Source: Nageia nagi (lineage: Eukaryota > Pinophyta). From it: a stretch of DNA of 64,000 bases. Where the stretch lies: positions 8,494,001 to 8,558,000 of the forward strand of contig JBITNC010000002.1 in the NCBI GenBank assembly GCA_050084985.1, written 5' to 3'. The notes beneath the pieces were generated by a model. It worked only from the letters and a program-made list of their open reading frames with translations, ran no database searches and was not told the origin of the DNA. Shown here piece by piece: positions 48,701 to 59,195 of the stretch; the first letter of the stretch is position 1; each line of letters starts with the position of its first letter. The position numbers and the translations under genes are program-made.

Positions 48701-48990
48701 CAATGCCTATAAAGTGGAGTTACCTAATGAATTTGCTATTTCACCTATTTTTAATGTTTTTGATTTATTTCAGTATCAAGGTACTATTGAGGATGGCGAT
48801 CTACAAGATTTAGTAAATTGGGTACCACAGATGCCTAAGAAGAAGAAGGATAGAGTTGCACAAATACTTGATAAGAAGGTGATCACCACCAGACATGGGA
48901 ACTACAATAGATACCTAGTTCAGTGGGAAGGATTACTCCAGTTTGATAACACTTGGGTTTTAGAGTCAAATCTAAAAAACAATTGATAAC
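45761..48990 (+). pseudogene. gypsy pol remnant: PR, RT, RNase H, integrase, chromodomain
   Basis: Protease is decayed (CNMLIDG, about 45880). Reverse transcriptase runs about 46350-47080: [50 protein letters not shown], then YFNDILIYS near 46865, where the usual Y-x-D-D has Asn for the first Asp. RNase H is at about 47280-47640 (FKVDCDALFVGIGGVLSQEG; LQYKSGKQDKVADALSRR). Integrase (about 47850-48450) keeps MDFVLGLPKTQ but jumps directly to LHGVPK, losing a few dozen residues, and its DDE triad is damaged (SNRD-type Asp lost at about 48148; DGQIDVVN for DGQTEVVN). The C-terminal [12 protein letters not shown]...[16 protein letters not shown] (to 48980) is chromodomain-like, a domain thought to steer insertion to particular chromatin. 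Confidence 0.9.
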
Positions 48991-49055
48991 CAAAAGCTAT
49001 AGGATTTCATTTCAATTGAACTCACAGGAGCTGAGTTTCTTTTACTAAAGGATAA

Positions 49056-49627
49056 TGATGTACCTTCAAATGATCATAACTTTTGATCTGACTATTGGAT
49101 CATCTTGAAATTTTGAGGAGAGCTAGACATGGGTTTTCATGATTCAACTAACACCTCCTCTAAGACGGATGTCCCCAAATGGAAAGTTTTTTTATCAACC
49201 TAAATCCATCATTTAGTGCTTCAAAATTAGCTTTTAGTGTTAGTTTTTAGGATTTTCCAATAAGTAAACTTTAATATCTTTTATTGTAGAATTTATTTAG
49301 GAGAATAAATTGGGAAGCAGCTTAGTCTGTGTTGACTAGGCTTGTATGCTAAGTTTGGTTGTAATCCAAGGAACTTTCTATATTTAGAAACTTTCTATCT
49401 TTCTATCTTTAGAAAGTTTCTATTTTTAGTAATGTCCTAGTTTTTAGATTGTTTGTTATTTTTGAGGGAGAGTCTCCTTCTTTCTATATTAGCTATTGTA
49501 ATAGACCTAAAAAAGGTATTGTGAATTCGGGAATGAAAAGAGGATTATTTACAAGTTTTCTTCTATCTTAATACATTTATGTTATTGGAGCCTATTATGT
49601 TGGTCTCTTGCAACTAAATTCACATCA
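49056..49627 (+). repeat. 3' LTR of the chromodomain-type gypsy element
   Basis: 572 bp, same length as the 5' LTR. It is preceded by a weak purine run (ACTAAAGGATAA, 49044-49055) and followed by the CCCCA duplication. Confidence 0.93.
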
Positions 49628-49632
49628 CCCCA

Positions 49633-50329
49633 GATCAACGAGGATGGTCCCAGCTTTTGTCTCCTTCTCAACAAGTCAATATATGGGGAGATGAGAAAAT
49701 AAAATAAGATAGTCCCTTCAAGGCTAATGAGGATTGGGACCTTCATCCCATTCCATCCAATGAATGGCATTGCATGGTTACTTTGGATGTGCCCCCCACA
49801 AACTCTTCACATGATGTGAATTAGTGTTTATTCTAGCTCGATAATTTGGTGTGTTAATGTTTTATGTTTATAGTTCTTAACCCAACTCTAGGGTTGATTT
49901 GACTATATTGTTACCTAACCTAAGGTTAAGGTTAAATGTTAACCATTTGAAGTGTGCCTTTTACAACCTACAAACTTCTTTTTGATTATAAACTTTTTTA
50001 ATAATTAAATTACATTATATATAATATATATAAACATCAAAAGATATCATTCTCGAAACATCTATTTTAAATATTTTTATATATTTATACTTTACATAAA
50101 ATATTATTAAATAAAAATATTAAAAAACTAAAAAATATAATAAATATTATAAAATAATAATTAAATATAAAATAAAAATTAAACCAAAAAAATTGTAAAT
50201 CATTTTTTTTTATTTTTATTATGTCATAATACATTCCCTCTTTGAGCCTTTTTGGCTCAATTTTTTATCACACAGCTGATAGATGTGTAGAATCACTAAC
50301 CGTGATTAAAATGATATCAACCCTGCACA
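49633..50329. other. no gene recognised
   Basis: The 49640-49800 stretch is more mixed in composition; from about 49980 to 50220 the sequence is extremely A+T-rich (TAAATATAAAATAA-type). No protein-like reading. Confidence 0.6.
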
Positions 50330-50640
50330 TCACTGACCAAAGATCTTACAACCACCATCCTTTATGGAAATCAAATTTCTTGCATCATACATCTTATCAA
50401 ATAATTTATGTACCTTAAATACATTCCACATTTTGCATACATGACAACTAGGGCATTCATAGCCATATTTTGCATACATGTCAACTAGGGAATTAGCATT
50501 CACAACCATAACATTTGACAAAAAGTATTTCATCTATGTATAAAACTTATTTTGGCATCATGCATCTTGTCAAATAACTAACAAGCCCTTTCAATATCAA
50601 AAATAGCACACATTTTTAAGTAGCCACAAAGGATGCTTGT
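50330..50640 (-). pseudogene. PPR protein gene fragment
   Basis: On the minus strand, FDIERAC-stop-LFDKMHDA (about 50620-50560) is followed by NANSLVDMYAKYG and then VHKLFDKMYDARN. These are the SL-DMYAK-G and A-LFDKM-RN blocks of plant PPR proteins of the PLS class, which bind organelle RNA. Only about two motifs remain, with a stop and small internal duplications (TTTGCATACATG...CAACTAGGG occurs twice). It lies 1.3 kb before the Helitron genes, so it may be captured DNA or a separate remnant. Confidence 0.7.
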
Positions 50641-51095
50641 TGTCCTTGTAGAGTTGTAGTTGTGTTTCTCTCCATCATTGGATTCAAAATAACAATGTTG
50701 GCATCTTTACGATGTGTTGGATTCACTATCAAAACATCATTTGTACTTGTAGTTGAATGATGGAGTGGCATTCAAAAATGATTGGATATATCATTTATTG
50801 CATTTTTTAACCTTTCAGTATTTAATTAATGAGTTGCATCCTTACAATGTGTTGGATTCACTACCAACACATCGTAATATTGCTTATTTTTTGGTAGCCA
50901 TGAAATATGCCCATTGTCCTTGCAGAGTTACAGTTGTGTTTCTCTCCATCGTTGGATTCAAAGCAACAATGTTGGCATCCTTATGATGTGTTGGATTCAC
51001 TGTTGATACATCATTTGTACTTGTAGTTGAGCGATGAAGCAGCATCCAAAAATTATTAGATATATCATTTATTACATTTTGGCCACCCTTCACTA
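50635..51095. repeat. direct duplication, about 190 bp, two copies
   Basis: Copies at about 50635-50815 and 50895-51080 share TGTCCTTG(T/C)AGAGTT, TTGTGTTTCTCTCCATC, AACAATGTTGGCATC and ATCATTTGTACTTGTAGTTGA in the same order, offset by about 265 bp. A shorter third echo (TGTGTTGGATTCACTACCAA) lies between them. No gene recognised. Confidence 0.7.
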
Positions 51096-51889
51096 TTTAC
51101 TTAATGCATTGATATTTATTTGCTTCTCATCTAGCATCTAAAGGGAAGAGCCGACCATAGAAATCCATAGGAATAGTTAACCACAGGATTCAGGAAGCAC
51201 CAAACCAACACCAAAATAGAACTACTAGTATAGCATAATTCCCTACATAATACCATAATTCATTTGTAATTTTACTTGTTCTTATCCTTCTTAAAATGTT
51301 TCGTACTTTGTTTTTCACCTAGCTTCATATGTCATTATAGTTACAAAAACCAAATAGTATCACCACTACTACTAAAAATGCATTGTTCAACATAACATTC
51401 CTCTAGCTTACGGATTTACAATAACTCCACCTATACTCATAGAAAATAAAAAAAATTATTAATCAAATGGACATTGTATAATGAATAGGGAATTTTTTTA
51501 AATGATTTATTATAGCTTTTTTCAAAATTTATCAACCTTAATCGTATAGTTATGATTCAATAACAGTTACTTTCTTTGACTCTTTATCACTACATTTAAA
51601 TTCCAATGACTCCAAAATAATAATAGTACAGTAGACTCCTTATTTAAAGTAAGCAAACAAAAATATATATATCTAGTTGTTATATTCAATTATTGTGTAC
51701 AAGTATATATCTTCCACCTTGTATAAGGTAACCAATGGTTGATTTAACTATATATGCCATTGCAAGTATACTTGTAGGCATGAATAGTCTTCAACCCTCT
51801 TTACAAGTAACATCTATGTAAACAATCAACCAATAATCTTATACAAATGTTAGGCATCGACTACAACTATCTGATGGTTCACATAGCCA
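51096..51889. other. no gene recognised
   Basis: A+T-rich DNA leading to the RPA-like sequence. The left end of the Helitron may lie here, but I could not fix a convincing TC terminus. Confidence 0.45.
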
Positions 51890-53420
51890 CCTAGCCTTGC
51901 TTCTAGATCAATACAATAATCTTATTTCAGAAAAAACTTTGGACAAAGGAAGTATTGTTTGCATACAAAAATACAATTCCAAGATATTTAATAACTATAC
52001 GTATGTTCAACAAAACATACTCCTTCAAATTGTCATTTTTTCATGTACAACTTTTGACACATGTTATTTGTTTGTAGAGCTATTGTAATTGCTTGATGAA
52101 ATATACTTGCAAACAATGTCCCACTTATTAGAACTCTAACACCTCTCCTACAAGCTACAGGTTATCTTCCATTAAGTAGCTCCCATGACTACTTGGATTA
52201 TTCTCAATCTTCATATGCTTCATCATAAGAGGAAAGCATTTGCAGTGAACAACACAATAGAACACCTTTAAGACTATATTCCATTAAGACATTAGCCCTA
52301 GATATGATGGAATGGTCAATTGAAGGAAGAGTAATGGAAAAGTTAGTAATTCATGAATCTCATAATGCCATAGGTCATAGTAAACTATTCGGGTTCGAAT
52401 TCATTGATAAAGAAGAATTTGAGATACATATCACCTACTTCAATCAATTCATTTGCCAATTCTATGATATTGTAAATTCAAATAATATTTGCAATGGTCA
52501 AGTTAAATTAGCCAACCCAAGGTATAATACTTCAATAAATCCTTTTGAAATAATATTACAAACCTCATCAACAATAACCCCATCCAACTATGTTGAAAGT
52601 ACGATACCAACATACACCTACCATATCAAAAACATAGATTTAGTAGGCTCTTTACTGAATCATGTCATAGTGGATGTCATTAGCATTCTTGTAACAATTA
52701 CTATAGCATCAACTATTCATAAAACATATGGCACATAAGTAAAAAAAATGCACAACTACAATTATGTAAACTTCTACTTTTACCATTGATGCTACATTCT
52801 AAGGCCTTCATTGTGAAATCAAAGGAAAGCAAGTATCAGAAATGCCTCTACAACTAGATAATCCAATCTTCCTTATCAAATCTAGACGTATCACTTGCTG
52901 GTGTAGAAAATCTATAGAAATAATATTTTCAACTATAATCCTCATAAATCCATATTTTCTAGAAGCTATTGGAATATAAGCATGGTACTCTAGTATGGGA
53001 AATGATCAATGCCTTCTTGTTATCTCAACCAATCTCTTTTCTCCAATGGCATTTGTAAATCCAATTACCATTGCCACTATTCTTGAAATAATTTATCTTG
53101 ACAAAGCCAATGCTTACATCAAAGCCATTATTAAAAAACTCCATCTAGATTATTTTTACTACCTGTCTTGACCTCCGTTAAATGACAACAAAAAATGTAA
53201 AAAAATATTTCATAAAAACCACCAATATGTATCAGTGTCCCAAATGTTCTGGAGAACTTTTCAAATCTGACTTCAGCTACAAACTAAATATGGATTTGTA
53301 GGATCATACAAGTGAACTTAATTATTAAGGTTACAACATTTTAAGGAGAAACAACAACCTTGTTGGGTGTCAATGCTAAAAATTTTCAAATTTTATTAAC
53401 AGAAGCAAATGCTACACAAC
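51890..53420 (+). pseudogene. RPA70-like single-strand DNA-binding protein gene, decayed
   Basis: The N-terminal piece LLDQYNNLISEKTLDKGSIV (about 51900) resembles the RPA70 N-terminal fold. WSIEGRVMEKLVIHESHNA, GFEFIDKEEFEIHITYFNQF, CQFYDIVNSNN and FEIILQTSSTITP (52304-52640) match DNA-binding domain A. Near 53225-53310, QCPKCSGELFKSDFSYKLN followed by a DHT segment resembles the zinc-binding C-terminal domain. Cellular RPA1 coats single-stranded DNA in the nucleus; plant Helitrons carry their own version, presumably to protect rolling-circle intermediates. The 144-residue frame at 52304-52738 is the longest intact piece. Stops separate the domains. Confidence 0.8.
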
Positions 53421-54029
53421 ACATCTTGGAGAAAATTATCAACTGTTAGTTTCTTTGTCATTTATTCATCAAGGTGGATCAATATCATGGCAAGCTAGTA
53501 GAAAGCAATGTTATTACATGAATTAAGTATATATAAAGTTGCTTCTTTTATCAACATGTATATGTTACATAATTTAGCAATACATTGAATACCCATTTTG
53601 TAAAGTCATCTAGCCACATGAGAAATACATTTCAAATATATCTCAAATAAGTTTTGTACATATAACTATTTATTTAAGCATAATGTTATGTTTTATGATG
53701 ATAAATAAATTTTACTTTTCTAGCTATTTTTGTTTGGAAATTAGAACCCATATATGATTTGAGCATATTTCATGCATTTCTCGATAGGAAAAATCTTTGC
53801 ACTTTATCTTGATTGTGATAATGGTACCATATTCTATGGTTGTCTTCACTATGTTATACATGATAAATTAGTTGTTCACTACTTGCTTGTTACATACATA
53901 CACATGATAACATAAAAAAAAAATACAACAAAAAATGTTATGTTCATTACTATTTAATGGCTCTTGAAAATCAAAATAACATAACTTGATGAATTAGTTG
54001 TTCACTAATATACAACATACCTTTTCATG

Positions 54030-57000
54030 GAACAACAAAATCATGTCATCTAAGAAAGAAGAGCTCATAAAAATGAACTGATATGTAGACATGAGCAAGC
54101 TAGAGAAGATAATATCAAAGTAAGAAGACAACAAAATCAACAAATATTTGTTGATGCAACATCAACATCAATACCCACATCAACAATTTCACCTCAATTA
54201 CCTTCCCACATCCAGTCGCATCCACTATTTCCAATCATCGATAATCTTACAACAATATGCACATCCATATTAATACATGCACCTACAATTCTTCCACCAA
54301 TCCACTCACCTCCACCTTTCACTCTAGAATATTACATTGCTATAAATAAATTTTGATCCAAATTGGAAAATTTTTCAAATATGGCTACATGTTATGTATG
54401 CAAGGAATGATATCCAGGAATAAAAATAAGATAAATAAATACAAAATATAGTTGTTATATATGTAAATCAAAAAATAATGGTAACCGCTTCTCAAAATGG
54501 AACAACATGGACCCCACTAAACAACCTCCATGTTTGCAAAAATTAACTTAGATCGATGAGATGCTGATAGCAAGAATTAGTCCTTTCCTTTAGGTTACAT
54601 ATGCAAGAGGAGGCAAACTACAATATAGTGGTCACACTATTTATTTTTCTCAAGATATTTCTACAATTGTAACTCATCTTCCCTAACTCTAAATGGATTA
54701 GACATATTAATAGTGAACAGGAAAAATATCAAAGATTAGGAATATAGTTTCTACATTTGTAGAAGTAAGGTGCATGAGGCATTGAAATTCAAAATCAAAT
54801 TTCATCCATACTACAAATAAGTACAGTTAGATGAAGATGTATTATCTAAATTACCAAAAACATCTACAAATATTTCAAGTCTTCTATATACAACAACTAT
54901 AAATGCAAAATCCTTTAGAATAAATTCCATGGAAATAAATGTTGCAGATGATGATTCATTAGAAAATAACATCCACAACACAAGTTTGTTTATGGAAAAA
55001 CTTCCACTAGCATGACGAGAGGTAGAAGAATTACGTTCTTTATTGTAGCTAGAAGAAGGACATCTAACACCTACTATTGAATAGCCTCCCATTATTATAT
55101 TGCCCATATATGAGTACAACATAAAAGGATATTTACAATGGCATTTCTTGCTCTATTTCCAAAAGGAAAAGCATCGTTCAAACAACAACCCATGAAAGAA
55201 GTTAAGCTATATGAATATGCCTTGCACCTTCTAAAGTATCATGATAATAGATCTGGCCAACACCTAAGATTCTGATATTTCATCCTCAATATAATGATGC
55301 GGCATTGAAGTAAATCAACATCTATTTTCAATAAAAAATATCAATGATAATCTACCAACAATAATTCATGATCTTCAACAAAGATTGAAATACATACCTG
55401 ATGATAAGATTGTTGACCAATTTATGAATTTGGATAAACTATTCGAGTTACAAAACCATTTTGGAACCTTTGCAGTGTAGAGCTATCAAACATAATCATT
55501 TAGATCGGATTCCCTATGCTATTCTTCACCCTCAATACAACATATACAAAATGGGAATACCTACACCATATCATGCCAACTTCATCATTGATAAATCCTC
55601 AATCAGCTTTCAAATGGAGGATACAAAATATCATTCAAAATCCACCTCTTATCGCATTGTATATGCACTATCAATTTACAACATTTCATGAAGAAGTACT
55701 GGAAAAGCTCCTTGATGATAAGACTATTGATACATGTATACTATTTATCATATATTTAAATTCTTACTACATTCCTCCTTTTTCTTGGCTAATTAGTAAT
55801 ATTATCAAGTATGAATGGCAACATAGAGGATCCACTCATATACATGGATTCCTCTAGTTGAAAAGAACACCTAACATTGTAAAATTGGAATGGAATAACT
55901 TTCAATTAGTCCAAAATGTAAATAAATATTTGTATTTGCTTAGAACCATCATCCCCCTTCACAAAAAAATCTAACATTTTCTAGACATGTTGTTGATAAC
56001 CCTTGTCTATTGGATACAACATTCATTATGTCAACCAACCCTTTCAATGATTGCAATGAATTAGCCAATTATGTCTAACACCATACAAAATGCACCTTAC
56101 AAACTTACCTATGTAAGAAAGGATCAACTTTTGAATGTCAATAGAAAGCCCCTTGGCCCCTGCAAGATATTTCAAGTCTTGCACTTGATGATGAAGGTCA
56201 ACATAAATACAGGCTTGCTCATAATGATGATCATTTGAATATTCATAGCCTAATTATTATATCTATCTGGAGAGCCAACATAGACTGTAAGCTTGTTATG
56301 TCAATCATTGTTGTTCTCAAATACATTATAAAATATGCAGCCAAAGCTTAAACCAAATTTGAACCATACCATGTAATGCTTTCACGTATTTCATCAAATT
56401 ATGATGCAAACATACTAGTAGTAGTTTCTTTTCATAAAATGCTTGTTGATAACCTTGTTGATCATGATATTTTAGCACAAGAAGCTATCCACCTTTTGCT
56501 AAAACTACCACTATCTTTATGTAGCAGGTTATTTGTTACTTTAAATGTAAACCACAAACTCTATCAATGTCTTCCAATCTCAGTCAAATCTACACCAAGT
56601 AACACAACCTTGATAAATACTTACATGGAGTAGAGAATATGGAAAATATGTAACTCATTGAAGTAGCTCAAAAATGGACATTCAAAGAATCCAAAAAAAT
56701 ATAGATGGAAAAAACATACTACAGAAGCAATTGTGCGAGTCTCTCCAAGATTCACAAGCATCCTTGCAAAAGATGATATTTATTTTCTAGAATTTTTGCA
56801 AACTAAGCTACTCCTATATCGACCTTTTCATAACATTCAAGATGATGCTGCAAATACAACAAACCAACTTATGGAACAATGGGAAGCATTCAAAAATAGC
56901 TACAATGCATGGCATGTACATAGAACAACAATGAAAACAACTAAAGAAACTGAAGAAAGCAAATCCTAAGATGAAGAAATCAACTTATAACAAAGCATCC

Positions 57001-58540
57001 AAAGTGAATGGCAAGCCTTTTCATCTATACATCCAAGGAATCCTTTGCAAATAAACAAGATAAACATGCTTAGCCAATGTGACATGGACATTAACCAAAA
57101 CTAGAAAGTTACTCATTTCACTCCATAACAACAAATTACGATATCTACTTTCATAGAGTAAAATCGACAAAGTTTTCAACTACAACCCAGTCTCATTTAG
57201 AATTCTTATCATAGCATGTCACTTGAATAGAAAAAAGTGTTTGATATAATACATTCACATTTATATGCCAATTATTATGAAGAATCTCTCAGGATGATTG
57301 TATAAGGAACTGCAGGAATAGGAAAGTCACACCTAATTAAAAGCATAAAGTCTAGGCTCCAAACATGAACTCTAGATGGTCAATCACCATTGCTACTTAT
57401 TGCACCAACATGTGTTGTATCATTCAACATACCAACTTCAACAATTCACTCTGCACTTCAAATACCCCTTAGAGAAATGAATGCCATACAAGGGATATCA
57501 CTTGCAAACTTTCAAGAAAAGATCTATTTCATTCAATACATTATTATCTATGAAATGAGTTTCATCATTTTGAAAATGATGGAATGAATTGATCAAAGAT
57601 TGTGAGAATCCTTCCCTGCAAATAATCAAATACCATTTGATGGGTGATCTATCATCCTCTTTAGTGACTTGGCATAATTACCACCAATGAAATATATTCA
57701 AATGTATGCTTCAACTTCTTACAGAGGGACATTATGGTGTAGCTTCATAATCATCATAACATTGATAATAATTTTTCATCAAAGTGGTGACAATCCAATC
57801 CAAATTCAATTTCGTGACCACGTATCAAATTTGTAAAATGCAGAACCTATAGTTGTAGATTGGTAAACTTTGATGTTACATACAAACTCCAAGCTTGATC
57901 CTATCAAGCAATCCACTTTTTTCTCCTCCATGCATCTTTATGCAACAAATGAAATGGTTTCAATACATAACAAATATATGTTGTTATCATTACAAAAACC
58001 TATAGCTATTTCCATTGCAAAGCATAATAGGGCCTAACATTTTCAGATCCAAATTACAAGCAACTTTAATGACAATTATCCTTGCATTTACCAAGAGGTT
58101 ATGTTGTGTTCAAATTTATGGGTAGAAACAGGACTTATCAATGGTGCACTTGGACAAGTCAAATCAATTATTTATAGGGAAAATGAAAAACCACTACAAA
58201 TTCCATTATTTGTTGTTGTTCAATTCAATAATTACATTGGACCATTTTGGGATCAAAACAACCCAAAATATGTTCCTATATGCCCATTGATCCATGGTAA
58301 ACAATGAAAAATTCCATTGAAAATGGCATGGGCCTTGACAATGCACATATCACAAGGGCTTACACTTGAAAGGGAAATAATTGATATTAGCAACACTGAC
58401 TGATAAGGGCTTACTTTTACAACTATTTCAAGAATTCATGGACTATCTTATCTATGAATACATCTTGCTTTCACATTCCACAGATACGCATGCATGGGAG
58501 CAAGTGCAAATATTAATCATCGCCAATAAGAAGAAAAATG
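54030..58540 (+). pseudogene. Helitron Rep/helicase gene, decayed
   Basis: The leader part has NNMDPTKQPPCLQKLT, IDEMLIARISPFL and GHTIYFSQDIST (about 54505-54660), conserved before the Rep domain. The HUH endonuclease motif survives as EWQHRGSTHIHGFL at 55813-55854. The Pif1-like helicase follows: Walker A GTAGIGKS intact at 57306-57329, then VVSFNIPTSTIHSALQIPLR, and Walker B as IIIYEMSF near 57540, with Tyr for the usual Asp. The late motifs are LWVETGLINGALGQVKSIIY (58120) and MAWALTMHISQGLTLERE (58326), then GLTFTTISRIHGLSYL. The product would nick and unwind element DNA. Frameshifts and stops occur throughout. Confidence 0.88.
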
Positions 58541-58859
58541 CTTGATGTCATTATCAAATGTTAATACATGAAATAAATATTACCTTTTCAAATAACATTA
58601 TTACATATTTTTCCTTTTTAGAAATAAATATTTAAATAACTTACTGTGTATATATATAACTTAATATATTTTTACAATTTTCAAACAAATTTTTATACCT
58701 CGTGTTGATATATGATACCATTTCTCTTAGTCAACGTAATGACACACAAAAAAATATCAATATTACATATCATGCTTATACTTATCATGTTCAATATTGA
58801 TGTGTTGATTTATGTCAATATATATTCTTAGTCATGTTTTGGTATTGTTTAAGGTATTT

Positions 58860-59195
58860 CCAGGTTGTGTTGATATTATTAGGTCTTAGTCAATGAAAAA
58901 TCATTCAAAACTGCCATTTTGTTAAAAAGTGGGAGTTGTTTGTACAAAGTCATATGAGCCATGTTTGGGTGAAGTTTATAATCATTTGCCAAGAATAGTC
59001 CATTCTATGAAAATCGACTAAGGATTTACCAAGTTATGTTCATATTATCGAGTCTTAGTCAATGGAAATTCATTCAAAACTACCATTTTGTTATAAGATG
59101 GGTGTTATTTGTACAAAATAAAATGAGCCATATCCGAGTGAAGTTTATAAGTCATATGCTAAGAAGAGTCCATGTTGTGAAAATTGAGAAATTGA
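58860..59195. repeat. 169-bp direct duplication
   Basis: Two adjacent copies, the first from about 58860 and the second from about 59029, share TTAGTCAATG, CATTCAAAACT(G/A)CCATTTTGTTA, ATGAGCCAT and GAGTGAAGTTTATAA-type segments. A short open frame at 59036-59290 runs across it without resembling a known protein. Confidence 0.75.

Larger units (their letters stand above)
44003..49627 (+). mobile_element. Ty3/gypsy element with chromodomain-like tail, complete ends
   Basis: 5,625 bp with two LTRs of exactly 572 bp (44003-44574 and 49056-49627), both starting TGATGTACCTTC and ending TTCACATCA. The flanking 5 bases are identical: CCCCA at 43998-44002 and CCCCA at 49628-49632. The inner order is primer-binding site, gag, protease, reverse transcriptase, RNase H, integrase, chromodomain-like end. 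The LTRs differ at about 36 positions by my count. Coding sequence has many stops. Confidence 0.95.
51890..58560 (+). mobile_element. Helitron remains (RPA-like gene plus Rep/helicase)
   Basis: An RPA70-like gene followed on the same strand by a Helitron Rep/helicase gene is the coding set known from autonomous plant Helitrons, which move by rolling-circle replication. Coordinates cover the coding remnants only. The 5'-TC and 3' hairpin-CTRR ends, which lack target duplications, were not located, so true limits may be wider. All frames are broken. Confidence 0.85.
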
